NCBI RefSeq assembly: GCF_019977655.1 | Contig: NZ_AP024849.1 | Location: 4,249,001 to 4,313,000 of the forward strand | Source: Clostridium gelidum | Lineage (GTDB): Bacteria > Bacillota > Clostridia > Clostridiales > Clostridiaceae | Direction: 5' to 3' | DNA length: 64,000 nucleotides | Shown: in pieces, positions 17,070 to 26,104 of the stretch | How the letters are laid out: every line of letters starts with the position of its first letter | Position numbering within the stretch: the stretch's first letter is position 1 | Made by a program: the position numbers and the translations under genes | Notes under the pieces: model-generated | Told to the model about the DNA's origin: nothing | Database searches by the model: none | What the model saw: only the letters and a program-made list of their open reading frames with translations

Positions 17070-18353
17070 TTATTTAGATATTTGTATTTCATCTCCTACT
17101 TTAAATTTGTCTATTTGCTTTATCATACCTTCAAAATCTAATTCAACTGTTTTATCTTTATCTACATTATTAAATTCCACAATGTACCCAATAGCATCTT
17201 TTGAATCTTTATAGAAACTCATATTTGATCTACTATCATATATATTGTTATAACCTAACTTATCATCTCCAAGATTATAATACATAAACATATTACTTGC
17301 CATTAACAAACTTTCTTTATCAGAAGTACCTTTGCAATATACTTTTATAGTATTATCTTTTCTTTCAATATTATATATTTCTCCCTTGCTTCCATCAGAA
17401 AAATCAAATGATTTAATATAACTTACATTGTTAATTGTTTCCTTATTAGCTTCTCTTTTCTCATTATATCCGTTCTTTTTATTATCATCATATATTTTTC
17501 TTGTATCATTCCAATTCATATTACAAACCATTGGTATTATGCTTATATTCTTTTGATCTTTTACTTTTTCATAAGTTGCACACTCAGCCTCATAACTTCC
17601 AAATTCTAATCTATCCTTATCTGCTGAAGAATAACCTCCAGCAGATATTGTCTTAAACATTTTATCTCCAACTTTTAATATTATTGCAGAATATGGTAAA
17701 TTCGAAAAATCATTTTCTACTCTTTTACTATAATCTCTTGCAGGTTGACTATAAATAATTCGCGTTCCCATTATATTGGATTCTAATTTGTTTAAAGTAA
17801 TACCAAACTCAGGTATTTTTGCAGATATATCTTTTTCAATTGTATTTTTAAATGATTGTGAGAAATCTACATATGCATTTAACCCCACATTAACTTTATA
17901 ATTTGGAAGTACTATATCAATTCTTAACTCTCCCTTTTCTGGTAATTCTTCATCACCAGTATTTCTTTCTAAGGTTATTCGTAATGTCTTTTCATCTGGA
18001 TGCTCATATGATACCCCTTCACTATCACATTTATTATCTCCATAGGTGAGTTGTGCTATTGCATTATTTAATTCACTTTCATCAAAAGACTTTTCATTTT
18101 CTACTATAACTGTTGCTTTTAATTTATGTTTTGTTGCCACAATCTTATCTATTGTTATTTTTAGTCCATTCTTTTCAATACTACTATCTTTATTTACAAT
18201 GTAACTTTTATTTTCAGTCAAATTTACATTTGTATTATAAGATGAAGTAGCTTCTACACTATCATCAGCCAAAGCTCGCATTTCCATAATTCCAAAGCTT
18301 AACATAATTCCTAATATAGAACTTAATAATTTATTTATCTTTTTATTTATCAT
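17070..18353 (-). CDS. secreted DUF4179-like protein, paralogue 1
   Basis: 427-aa exported protein of unknown function. The N-terminus (MINKKINKLLSSILGIMLSFGIMEMRALADD) is a signal peptide. The rest is beta-rich, with blocks such as KNGLKITIDKIVATKHKLKA, VGDKMFKT and ELDFEGMIKQIDKFKVGDEI. These resemble the ligand-like beta-sandwich repeats of DUF4179/DUF5643 proteins, although the usual N-terminal cytoplasmic and TM region is missing. It is a clear paralogue of the next gene, with the same order of blocks and near-equal length. The two are separated by 93 bp on the same strand, consistent with tandem duplication. It may be a cell-surface or extracellular protein. Confidence 0.65.
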   Translation of the reverse strand: MINKKINKLLSSILGIMLSFGIMEMRALADDSVEATSSYNTNVNLTENKSYIVNKDSSIEKNGLKITIDKIVATKHKLKATVIVENEKSFDESELNNAIAQLTYGDNKCDSEGVSYEHPDEKTLRITLERNTGDEELPEKGELRIDIVLPNYKVNVGLNAYVDFSQSFKNTIEKDISAKIPEFGITLNKLESNIMGTRIIYSQPARDYSKRVENDFSNLPYSAIILKVGDKMFKTISAGGYSSADKDRLEFGSYEAECATYEKVKDQKNISIIPMVCNMNWNDTRKIYDDNKKNGYNEKREANKETINNVSYIKSFDFSDGSKGEIYNIERKDNTIKVYCKGTSDKESLLMASNMFMYYNLGDDKLGYNNIYDSRSNMSFYKDSKDAIGYIVEFNNVDKDKTVELDFEGMIKQIDKFKVGDEIQISK

Positions 18354-18446
18354 AAAATCTCCTCACTTTCCCCAATTTTGTATTCTCATATATTAAACAT
18401 TTTATAAAATTTTTAATTCTAATTAATATTATTAACATCAATAATA

Positions 18447-19718
18447 TTAATTAGATAATTTTATTTCATTTTCTAGTTTATATTTATCAGCATTTTTTAT
18501 TATTGTGTTAAAGCTTAATTCTACTATTTTATCTTTTTCAACATTATCAAATTCTACAATATATCCAAGTGATTCTTTTTGGTCTTTATAAAAACTCACA
18601 TTGTCATTGTCATAAAAGACATTATCCTTGTTTCCTTTTATATATTGATAGTTCATATCGATATTGCTTACCATTAATAAACTTTCTTTTTCAGATTCAC
18701 CTTTGCAATATACTTTTATACTGTTATCATTTCTTTCTATCTTATATATTTCTCCTTTTGATCCATCGGTAAAATTAAAGTTTTTTTCATAACTTACATT
18801 ATTAGTAGTTTCTTTACTAATGTTTTTTTCTTTATTTATATCTTGTTTATATATTTTGTCTAATTCATCCACTGAAATATTGCATATTACAGGTATTATA
18901 CTTATATTGTTTTCATCTTTAACCTTATCATATGTTGCTAATTTTGATTCATAATTACCTATTGATACTCCATCTTCTCCTGAATAACTCCCATTAGAAC
19001 CTGTTTTATACATTTTATCTCCAACTTTTAATACCATTGCTGAATTAAATAAAGTATCACTTTTATCCTCTGTATTCTCATCTCGTTTAGGCTTGCTATA
19101 AGTAATTCTTGTTCCCATAATGTCAGATTCTAATTTATTTAACGTATAATCAAATTCTGGTATTTTGCCTGAGATATCTTTTTCAATTATATTATTAAAA
19201 GATTCTGTAAAATCTACAGGTATATCAATTCCTATGTTAACTTTGTAATTAGATAATACTACATCTACCCTCATTTCTCCATTTTCAGGATATTCCCCTT
19301 CATAATTATCTTTTTCTAAAGTTACAATCATGGTTTTATCATTTATATACTCAGAACGAGAATTAGTATGACTATGAGAATCTCCCTTTCCATAGGTTAC
19401 CTCAAAAATTGAATTATTACGTTTCATTTTTTCAAAAGATTTTTCACTTTCAATTTTAAGTGTTACTTTCAATTTATGCTTAGTTGCTGTTGCTTTTTCC
19501 ACAGTTACTTTAAATCCATTTTGAGTTGCACTTTTATTTATGTTAATTCCATAATCTTTATACGTAACAGCTGCAGAAGTTGTACTATTTGAATATGCAT
19601 AATTAGCTTGTACATTATCATCTGCTAGAACTGGTAATTCTAATACACCTACCCCTAACATAAATCCCATAATTCCTAAAATAGGTCCTAGACTTCTACT
19701 TAATTTTTTATTTACCAT
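18447..19718 (-). CDS. secreted DUF4179-like protein, paralogue 2
   Basis: 423-aa exported protein whose signal peptide ends in LPVLADD. Shared blocks with paralogue 1 include FKVTVEKATATKHKLKVTLK, IPEFDYTLNKLESDIMGTRI, VGDKMYKTGSNG, NVSYEKNFNFTDGSKGEIYK and ESLGYIVEFDNVEKDK. The last of these corresponds to DAIGYIVEFNNVDKDK in the neighbour. The function is unknown, and the family assignment rests on general resemblance to DUF4179-type domains. It is first in the pair and has a good GGGGG-type ribosome-binding site, so both copies are probably expressed from here. Confidence 0.65.
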   Translation of the reverse strand: MVNKKLSRSLGPILGIMGFMLGVGVLELPVLADDNVQANYAYSNSTTSAAVTYKDYGININKSATQNGFKVTVEKATATKHKLKVTLKIESEKSFEKMKRNNSIFEVTYGKGDSHSHTNSRSEYINDKTMIVTLEKDNYEGEYPENGEMRVDVVLSNYKVNIGIDIPVDFTESFNNIIEKDISGKIPEFDYTLNKLESDIMGTRITYSKPKRDENTEDKSDTLFNSAMVLKVGDKMYKTGSNGSYSGEDGVSIGNYESKLATYDKVKDENNISIIPVICNISVDELDKIYKQDINKEKNISKETTNNVSYEKNFNFTDGSKGEIYKIERNDNSIKVYCKGESEKESLLMVSNIDMNYQYIKGNKDNVFYDNDNVSFYKDQKESLGYIVEFDNVEKDKIVELSFNTIIKNADKYKLENEIKLSN

Positions 19719-20006
19719 TAATATACCCCCTTGGTATTTTTGTGTAATATTACTTTATAATTGATTTTAACCTTATATTGTAATTATATCAATCTATTTG
19801 AATATTAATTTTCGCTTAAATTTAGAATGTATATTGGAATTAACAATTGACAATTTAGGATGAAATCACTACGTGATTTTTTTAATAATTATTACTGCAC
19901 TTGTAGAAAACTAATTACAATATATATAATTTATTTTTAGAAGCCTTATTTATGTATATAACTTTAGTATTAATTAGCCATTTAGTGATAATATCGATAA
20001 AAATAA
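19719..20006. other. intergenic region with a dispersed-repeat fragment
   Basis: Around 19835-19890 the sequence TTAACAATTGACAATTTAGG is followed by a perfect AAATCAC-TAC-GTGATTT hairpin (19863-19879) with a T run. This combination looks like the tail of a dispersed clostridial intergenic repeat; a similar AACAGTTAACAATTAAG string occurs at 923. No gene was seen. Confidence 0.35.
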
Positions 20007-20046
20007 GGATAATTTGTTTTCATTAATTCATAAAAACAAATTATCC
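20007..20046. terminator. bidirectional terminator after the FapA gene
   Basis: A 14-bp perfect stem (20007-20020 with 20033-20046) is followed by T-rich sequence on both strands, 50 bp downstream of the FapA/DUF342 stop codon. Confidence 0.8.
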
Positions 20047-20095
20047 TTTTCTCATGTATTAAAACTATAACCCATGTCACCTTATTTTTGAATGC

Positions 20096-21835
20096 TTACA
20101 ATGATGACTTACTAATTTCAATTCTTCTAGTTTCTTCATTATAATGTGCATTAATATTTTCATAGGTTTCTTCTAGAATCATTCTTGTTTTTCCAAAGCA
20201 AAATATTGTATTTTTAAACGCTACAGCAGCACTTATCTTTCCAGATGTAGGTACTATAAGTGTTGTAGGTATATGCGCCTTACTACCCACAATTCCTGCA
20301 CTAATATTTTCTCCAGCTGATAAAATTCCGCCTCTTGCTACAGAATCAGACCTTGTAAAAAGTATATCTTTCATTGCTGTAAGTTCCGATATATACTCGC
20401 CTCTGCCACCTATTACTATATTCCCAGTAGACTTTATACTGCAATCCTGACAATATCCTACTCGTATATCCAATGGTACTATTATATGTTTGTCATAATA
20501 ATCTATCTCATTTTCTAATATATTAAGAAGGGTAACTAAATCATTTAAAGATTTCATATTTAAAATATTATATCCAAGCACCTTATCCTTAATAAAATCC
20601 ACTAGCTTATTATGCTTTGTTTTATTTTTTATATTTAGTGAAACTATGTTTAAGGCTACTTTTTGAAAATCGCCAAAATTTTTTTCAGTTAAAGTTCTTA
20701 TAAGGTCACTAGTTTCAAATTTTAAGCTATTAATACTTAATTCATTTATAGAATCAATCATTTTTAATACAACATCTCTAAATTCAGTCAACACATCTGA
20801 ATACTCTTTCTTTCTTATATCAATTTGTCCTGATAAAATTTTTGAATTAATTGCATTACCGAGTATAGTTATTTCTCCACCAGTAACTACACTTGAAGTA
20901 TTGACATTTTGGCTTACATCGAGCGAACCTCCTGCATTGACAGACATATTATCATCAACACTATCATAAACCTCTATATCTCCATAAAATTTAATATTAC
21001 AAGTATTCATATTTACAGATTCTACAGTATAAATAGGGTTAACACTTACATTATTATTAGCTATATGTGCTTTTCCATCGATGAGAGCTATAATATTACT
21101 ATCTTCAACTTTACATCCACTTAAAATGTTTATTGGCATTTTTCTAATATATTCTCTCTTTATTGCTTTTCCAAATACATTAATTCCATCCTCGCCAATA
21201 ACTTCCGGAATAATTTTTGCAATCCTATCTCCTGCATTAACATTTGAAATTCTAAATAGATTTTTATAATCAAAGTTATCATTAGAATCAATTTCCGGAA
21301 ATACCATTTGAGTTGGTGTAAAAAATAACTTTACTTCACTTGGTATATCTTTAACTGGTTTTTTACCTTTTGCAATTAAAAATTCTTGCACGCATCCTTC
21401 TGCTGCTAATTGTAATTGCTCTTCATTGATTCCGTAGACTACACCCTTTTCTTTTAGTATTTTCTTTAATTCAAAAATAGTGAAATGTTCCGGCTCCTTT
21501 TGAGACACTATTTCAGTAGATATGGCTAAGTTTAAAAATGCTTCTCTATCTTTTAATTTATACTCAGTCTCAGGAGTATAAACTACATTTATGTACACTT
21601 TCATTTTATCTTCAGAAATAATTACATTTGCTTCCCTAATAGATTCAGTTTTCTCACAAGTATATGTTATTTTATCACTTGAAGTTACTTCATATACCTT
21701 GTAAATATCACATTCCTTATCATTAATAAATAATTTTACATTTTTACGAGCTTTTATTGTTATACGTTCTTCTTTTGAACTATCCACAACTATTATTTCT
21801 CCATTAAGTACTTTAGCTCCCTCATCATTTTCCAT
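20096..21835 (-). CDS. FapA / DUF342 family protein
   Basis: 579-aa protein of the FapA (flagellar assembly protein A, DUF342) family. The middle contains the family core: AGDRIAKIIPEVIGEDGINVFGKAI, then short beta-helix-like repeats (AHIANNNVSVNPIYTVESVN, FYGDIEVYDSV, VNAGGSLDVSQNVNTSSVVTGGEITI). A helical hairpin and a second glycine-rich beta stretch (SIKSTGNIVIGGRGEYISE, GGILSAGENISAG) follow. The start is put at 21835, where GGGGGA lies 5 nt upstream. The N-terminal region is an additional acidic domain seen in clostridial members. The polymer-like beta-solenoid suggests a scaffolding role, but function is not established and no flagellar genes are nearby. Confidence 0.8.
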   Translation of the reverse strand: MENDEGAKVLNGEIIVVDSSKEERITIKARKNVKLFINDKECDIYKVYEVTSSDKITYTCEKTESIREANVIISEDKMKVYINVVYTPETEYKLKDREAFLNLAISTEIVSQKEPEHFTIFELKKILKEKGVVYGINEEQLQLAAEGCVQEFLIAKGKKPVKDIPSEVKLFFTPTQMVFPEIDSNDNFDYKNLFRISNVNAGDRIAKIIPEVIGEDGINVFGKAIKREYIRKMPINILSGCKVEDSNIIALIDGKAHIANNNVSVNPIYTVESVNMNTCNIKFYGDIEVYDSVDDNMSVNAGGSLDVSQNVNTSSVVTGGEITILGNAINSKILSGQIDIRKKEYSDVLTEFRDVVLKMIDSINELSINSLKFETSDLIRTLTEKNFGDFQKVALNIVSLNIKNKTKHNKLVDFIKDKVLGYNILNMKSLNDLVTLLNILENEIDYYDKHIIVPLDIRVGYCQDCSIKSTGNIVIGGRGEYISELTAMKDILFTRSDSVARGGILSAGENISAGIVGSKAHIPTTLIVPTSGKISAAVAFKNTIFCFGKTRMILEETYENINAHYNEETRRIEISKSSL

Positions 21836-21920
21836 AACTTCCCCCAAAATAAATATTAATCCCAAATATGTTAAAAACGTTACTCATTTTAAATATATCA
21901 TTTATATTTAAAATGAACAA

Positions 21921-21954
21921 GAAAATAATTACATTCACTTATGTAATTATTTTC
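21921..21954. promoter_or_regulatory. perfect inverted repeat upstream of the FapA gene
   Basis: Arms GAAAATAATTACAT (21921-21934) and its exact complement (21941-21954) flank a 6-nt loop, 86 bp upstream of the start codon. It may be an operator or an upstream attenuator; on the minus strand it is followed only by TTG. Confidence 0.4.
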
Positions 21955-21987
21955 AATTCATTTATCCCTATTTTTTGCAAAAAGATA

Positions 21988-22025
21988 GCTGTCTAAAATA
22001 GAACTTTTTTCTACTTTTAGACAGC
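21988..22025. terminator. stem-loop downstream of the MCP remnant
   Basis: Arms GCTGTCTAAAA (21988-21998) and TTTTAGACAGC (22015-22025). The minus strand continues TATCTTTTTG, consistent with a terminator for transcripts coming from the LD-carboxypeptidase/MCP side. Confidence 0.65.
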
Positions 22026-22068
22026 CTAATCCTTTATGTGCTTTCTTCTAAAACGAAAATGATTTTGG

Positions 22069-22210
22069 TTACACTTAATAAGTTCTTGGTTGTGCTTTCC
22101 ACTTTTTTTATATGTGCGTGCTTTATTTATCTAGGAAATGTTCTTGATTGCACTTAATAAATTCCTAATTGTGCTTCTCACTCTTTTTATATGTGCGTGC
22201 CTTATTTATC
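22069..22210. repeat. tandem pair of 63-bp dispersed repeats (copies 2 and 3)
   Basis: Units 22069-22131 and 22148-22210 align along their full length. Both share the frame TTRCACTTAATAA, then TTGTGCTT, then TATATGTGCGTGC and TTATTTATC. The central TTCTTGGTTGTGCTT core recurs at 14405 and inside a coding remnant at 59597. No ORF was seen. Confidence 0.7.
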
Positions 22211-22213
22211 GGG

Positions 22214-22610
22214 TTATATTTTAAAACTCAAAGCTAATTGAGTTAACCTTTCTGCTGTTGCTGTTTGTTGTTGCGCTACTACAGCAACTTGCTCAATTGC
22301 TTTATTTGTTTCCTGTATACCAACTAAAATATCTTCTGAATTACCTTTAGTATCTTTCATATTTTCTGCTATAGTTTGTACAACTGCTGAGATTTCTTCT
22401 GTAGATGCATTTAATTCTTCACTCATTGATGCAATATTTTGAGATGTATCACTAATAAAAGCTGCATCATTTTCATAATTCTTTCCAGTATCAATCAACA
22501 AATCATAACCTTTTCGTACACTATTATCAATATAATACAATATATCTTTTGAATTGCCAGATAAATTTTGAAAACTGATTTGAACATTTGAAACTACATT
22601 TTGTCCACTT
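22214..22610 (-). pseudogene. methyl-accepting chemotaxis protein, C-terminal remnant
   Basis: The frame is open from just inside the LD-carboxypeptidase stop codon down to 22214. It encodes about 130 residues of the cytoplasmic coiled coil and tail of an MCP: NVVSNVQISFQNLSG, then MSEELNASTEEISAVVQTIAE, then EQVAVVAQQQTATAERLTQLA. The sensor, membrane and most of the signalling domain are missing, and there is no ATG with a ribosome-binding site (only a TTG at 22540). A deletion has fused the tail of an mcp gene to the end of the neighbouring gene. It may be transcribed but is unlikely to signal. Confidence 0.75.
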
Positions 22611-22616
22611 ATATAG

Positions 22617-23477
22617 TTATGTTATTTCTATTCCTCCACCAATGACAATACATTTTGAATCTTTTCCATGGCCAATTTCATTTGTTTTTATAATTGGCAT
22701 ATTAGTATTATTTACAACTTCTTTTATTATTTCTATTATGCTTGGATTATATTTTTCTCGTTCCATCTCTGTGTAACTTCCAAGTATTACTCCTTTGACT
22801 TTTTTAAATACACCCATTTGTTTATATTGAGTTAAATATGTTGTCATCTTATGTACATCTCCATTTAGACTTTCTAAAAATATGATTTTATCTTGAAAAT
22901 CCGGCATGTATTCTGTACCTGAAAGTTTTAATAAGCAACGAATATTTCCTCCTACAACAATTCCTTCCATAGAATTTCCTTGTATCCACTCATAATTAAA
23001 ATTTAGAAGTTCATTTCCATTTCCCATAAATGTACTTTTGAATTCTTTAATTTGTTTATTCTTATAATCTTCTATTAAATTTCTTATTTGATAAAGATAA
23101 GTTTTTATCTTTATTTTTGAATATATAGAATTTAAAATTACAGATAAATCACTATATCCAAAGAAAGGCTTAGGATTATGCCTTATAATTTCGTAATCTA
23201 AATAATCCAAAACTCCATTGGCTAAATCTCCACCTGATACATCAAATATAGCTTTTATACTTGAATCCTTAAAAAACTTCATTAAAATTTCAGCTCTTTC
23301 TTTTCCAGTTCCATTAAAATCGGAAATTTTCCTATATATTTTATCACTAAGCACAGTTTTGAGACCAATCAAATTTAATGTATTTTCTAATTGCGTCATC
23401 TTTATTATGTTACTTTTATCTAAACCATTAGAGCAGGCAACAATTCCTACTTTATCTCCATAATTTAATAAATCCAT
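22617..23477 (-). CDS. S66 family LD-carboxypeptidase (LdcA/MccF-like)
   Basis: 286-aa serine peptidase that removes the terminal D-amino acid from tetrapeptides of peptidoglycan, or acts on related amide bonds as MccF does. The nucleophile region is PFFGYSDLSVIL (Ser109). The Glu of the triad is in IIFLESLNGDVHKM, and the His is in NEIGHGKDSKCIVIGGG near the C-terminus. N-terminal GDKVGIVACSNG fits the family. There is no signal peptide, so it is cytosolic and likely works in cell-wall recycling. It is a monocistronic gene whose stop codon directly abuts the MCP remnant. Confidence 0.88.
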   Translation of the reverse strand: MDLLNYGDKVGIVACSNGLDKSNIIKMTQLENTLNLIGLKTVLSDKIYRKISDFNGTGKERAEILMKFFKDSSIKAIFDVSGGDLANGVLDYLDYEIIRHNPKPFFGYSDLSVILNSIYSKIKIKTYLYQIRNLIEDYKNKQIKEFKSTFMGNGNELLNFNYEWIQGNSMEGIVVGGNIRCLLKLSGTEYMPDFQDKIIFLESLNGDVHKMTTYLTQYKQMGVFKKVKGVILGSYTEMEREKYNPSIIEIIKEVVNNTNMPIIKTNEIGHGKDSKCIVIGGGIEIT

Positions 23478-23578
23478 ATTATGTTTACTCCCTTCGAATA
23501 TAAATTAAATTTTTTAATTACATTCAAAAAATAACAAATTCATATGTTATTTTCTTTAATAACTTCGCTTAAAATAGT

Positions 23579-23621
23579 AAAAGTATCTTCTTATAATTTT
23601 ATCACAAAAGAAGATACTTTT
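23579..23621. terminator. terminator downstream of GH5
   Basis: A 14-bp perfect stem (23579-23592 with 23608-23621) is followed by T's on both strands. It ends the GH5 transcript 30 bp after its stop codon. Confidence 0.8.
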
Positions 23622-23650
23622 TAAGCTACTATATATATGAAAGGTTTATT

Positions 23651-25132
23651 TCATCCTAAAAGTGATTTTTTCAAGTTAAAAAGATCAGAAGTATTAATTC
23701 TTCCATCTTGATTTATATCTGCATTTTTTATATTTATTTTATTTGATGGCTCCATTATATATTTTTGTAATACTATATAGTCTGAAATATCTACTTTACC
23801 ATCACCGTTTATTTCACCTTTGTTTATTGCAGGATCTACTTCTGAATTTCCTCCAACATGTGTACCATTCTTACCTAAATTTACTTTATGATCTAAGCCA
23901 ATACATTTCCCACTTTCTTTTTCTTGCCATAAAGTAGGTTTAACAAGTGCCATTTTGACATTATCCACAGTTTTAAAATCATACCCAAGAATTCCACCAG
24001 TATCACCGGAATTAGGATTCAAACACCAAAATGTATGATTAATATTCTTTTCTTTAATTAAATCAGCTAGCGCTTGCATCCACTTTTGATTATCTGAACC
24101 ATCCATCTTTCCGCCCCATTCTCCTATTAATAAAGGTGCTAAATTTTTTTCTTGAATGTAAAACCAATTCGGCTCCCAAGCTTCTTTTAATAAACTATCT
24201 TTAGTAAACCCATTTTCAAACCACGGTTGCATTGACACTCCTGGACCATAATCATGTGGTGAATATACTACTTGATTTGGATGACTTTCTATATTCACGG
24301 GATAATCTTTAACGCCTCTAAGATTCCCCCCCCACCAAGTTCCATAATAATCGTTAATGTTCTTAGTACTATAATCAAAGCCTTCCTTAGGATATGTCTC
24401 TACACCCTCTACCATAATTAAAAGATTAGGATTAATATCTAAAATTTCTTTACCTACTTTTTCTGCCTCATATTTCCAATTATCTATATCTGTTGAGCCA
24501 TCCCATTTAGCACATTGTTCTTGTCTATAAGCCTTTCCATGTGGTTCATTAAATATATCCATGGCAATTACAGTATCATCATTCTTATAATAATTTGCAA
24601 GCCATTTCCAACATTCTTCATAATCCACAGCACTATATTTATCAGTATACCATGTATTAGATTGGCTTTCATTTATAACTCTATGCATATCAAGCATTAC
24701 TTTTATACCCTTTTTCTTACAAGTAACTATAGATTTATCTAATATCTCTAAACTATTTTTATTTTTTAAATCTGGATTAATACTATCGTTAATTGAATCT
24801 GGCATTGGATATTTCCCTTGCCTCCACTCATTAACCAGTTGTACTGATAACGGTACTCTTAATGTATTAAATCCATTATCAGCTACTTTATCCAAAATAT
24901 CATCTAATGTATTTGCCCATAATCCATGATAAGAACAATTGGGAGTTTCATTCCCAAACCAAGCAATACCAGCTAATCTAACTTCATTTCCAGATGAATC
25001 AAAAATTTTACTTCCATCAGTATGAAGATAATCATCCTTGCTGTCACTCTCTGCAGCAAATACAATAGTTGGCGTTATTAAAGCAATTAGCATAATCATA
25101 ACCATTGCCACACAGTTCGCTTTAATTTTCAT
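23651..25132 (-). CDS. cellulosomal GH5 endoglucanase with C-terminal type I dockerin
   Basis: Secreted beta-1,4-glucanase of 493 aa. The start at 25132 gives MKIKANCVAMVMIMLIALIT, a signal peptide ending VFAAES, and has a textbook AAGGAGGT upstream. The GH5 domain spans about 35-405, with LAGIAWFGNET near its start, acid/base Glu in MDIFNEPHG and nucleophile Glu in LIGEWGGK. A linker leads to the dockerin (about 430-493) with paired calcium loops INGDGKVDISDYIVLQKY and INQDGRINTSDLFNLKK. It should dock onto the single cohesin of the scaffoldin encoded 11 kb away. It is monocistronic, separate from the scaffoldin-GH48-GH9 operon. Confidence 0.95.
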   Translation of the reverse strand: MKIKANCVAMVMIMLIALITPTIVFAAESDSKDDYLHTDGSKIFDSSGNEVRLAGIAWFGNETPNCSYHGLWANTLDDILDKVADNGFNTLRVPLSVQLVNEWRQGKYPMPDSINDSINPDLKNKNSLEILDKSIVTCKKKGIKVMLDMHRVINESQSNTWYTDKYSAVDYEECWKWLANYYKNDDTVIAMDIFNEPHGKAYRQEQCAKWDGSTDIDNWKYEAEKVGKEILDINPNLLIMVEGVETYPKEGFDYSTKNINDYYGTWWGGNLRGVKDYPVNIESHPNQVVYSPHDYGPGVSMQPWFENGFTKDSLLKEAWEPNWFYIQEKNLAPLLIGEWGGKMDGSDNQKWMQALADLIKEKNINHTFWCLNPNSGDTGGILGYDFKTVDNVKMALVKPTLWQEKESGKCIGLDHKVNLGKNGTHVGGNSEVDPAINKGEINGDGKVDISDYIVLQKYIMEPSNKINIKNADINQDGRINTSDLFNLKKSLLG

Positions 25133-25381
25133 TACCCCGACCTCCTTTATTCTTATAAATATATAAATTTCACAGAATAACTTCACAAATAGATTGAATT
25201 ATTCTATTTATTTACAATTTTACATATTTATTTGATTATATACAAGTCCATAATCGCTATCACCTAATTTTAGCACTTAAGATACTTTATGATTTGTATT
25301 TCTTATTTCTAGCCCTAATTTTACTCTTTTAAGAAATATGTCAATTCATATTCATATCCCTATTATTCATACAATGTATGG
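25133..25381. other. upstream region of GH5
   Basis: AT-rich, no ORF. It should contain the GH5 promoter, but I see no convincing -35/-10 pair or cre-like site. Confidence 0.3.
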
Positions 25382-25438
25382 AAAAAATAGATGACCAATA
25401 TGATGCATAAGGCACATCTTATCAATCATCTATTTTTT
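25382..25438 (-). terminator. terminator of the CPBP protease gene
   Basis: AAAAAATAGATGA (25382-25394) pairs with TCATCTATTTTTT (25426-25438), with a further partial stem inside the loop. It lies 13 bp downstream of the CPBP stop codon. Confidence 0.7.
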
Positions 25439-25450
25439 TCTTTTATGTAT

Positions 25451-25987
25451 CTATAATCCAATCCATATGCACAAGTTGAATACTGAATGACATATTATAG
25501 GTATCCACAGAGATTTGTATTCTTTAAATAAATATCCGAGTGCAAGGCTTACCATTGAAATACTAATAGCTGCTCTTATAATATCTGTATTAGAATTTAT
25601 CCATGTTGGTATATGAAATGATACAAATATTACTGTAGTTAATAAATTAGCTTTCCAAAATTTCATATGATTAGACAACTTCTGTAGTAAAAAGCCTCTA
25701 AATGGAATTTCCTCAAGAAATCCTACTAACAAACCACTTATCCATAGTATACCTAAATTTAGATGAATTGAATTGAACCTAGTAATTGCATTTTTTGTAA
25801 TAAGTAGTATTATAAAGAGAGAACTTACTATAATTGCTATTAATATGCCTTGTTTAGAATTACCTATGATTTTTAAATAAACTAATGGATTTACTTTATC
25901 CTTTAGCTTTAAATAAAGAATTACTGGAATTACAAGCACAAATAAATTTATTAATAACATGCAAATATATGAACTTATACTGTCCAT
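25451..25987 (-). CDS. CPBP (CAAX/Abi) family intramembrane metalloprotease
   Basis: 178-aa integral membrane protease with about five or six hydrophobic segments. The family's metal motifs are present: GFLEEIPFRGFLL (motif 1, EExxxR), VIFVSFHIPTW (motif 2 His) and PIICHSVFNLCI (motif 3 HxxxN). The gene is divergent from agrB across a 117-bp region containing a perfect 22-bp inverted repeat, so the two are probably co-regulated. From general knowledge, the CPBP protease MroQ takes part in AgrD maturation in Staphylococcus aureus. A similar role here, trimming the leader of the AgrD-like peptide, is my inference from context. Confidence 0.87.
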   Translation of the reverse strand: MDSISSYICMLLINLFVLVIPVILYLKLKDKVNPLVYLKIIGNSKQGILIAIIVSSLFIILLITKNAITRFNSIHLNLGILWISGLLVGFLEEIPFRGFLLQKLSNHMKFWKANLLTTVIFVSFHIPTWINSNTDIIRAAISISMVSLALGYLFKEYKSLWIPIICHSVFNLCIWIGL

Positions 25988-26013
25988 TATAAAATATACC
26001 TCCAGAAAGCAAT

Positions 26014-26069
26014 TTTTGTATAATACTAGTATAAAATAAATATTTGATTTATACTAGTATTATACAAAA
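26014..26069. promoter_or_regulatory. perfect 22-bp inverted repeat between the CPBP protease and agrB
   Basis: Arms 26014-26035 and 26048-26069 are exact reverse complements separated by 12 bp, and each contains the palindrome ATACTAGTAT. The site sits centrally in the divergent intergenic region, 26 bp from the CPBP start and 35 bp from the agrB start. It is a strong candidate for the binding site of the AgrA-like LytTR regulator encoded next door, or of another dimeric regulator. Confidence 0.7.
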
Positions 26070-26104
26070 TTAGATTATTTTAGAAAGGATTTGTTTTATA
26101 AATT

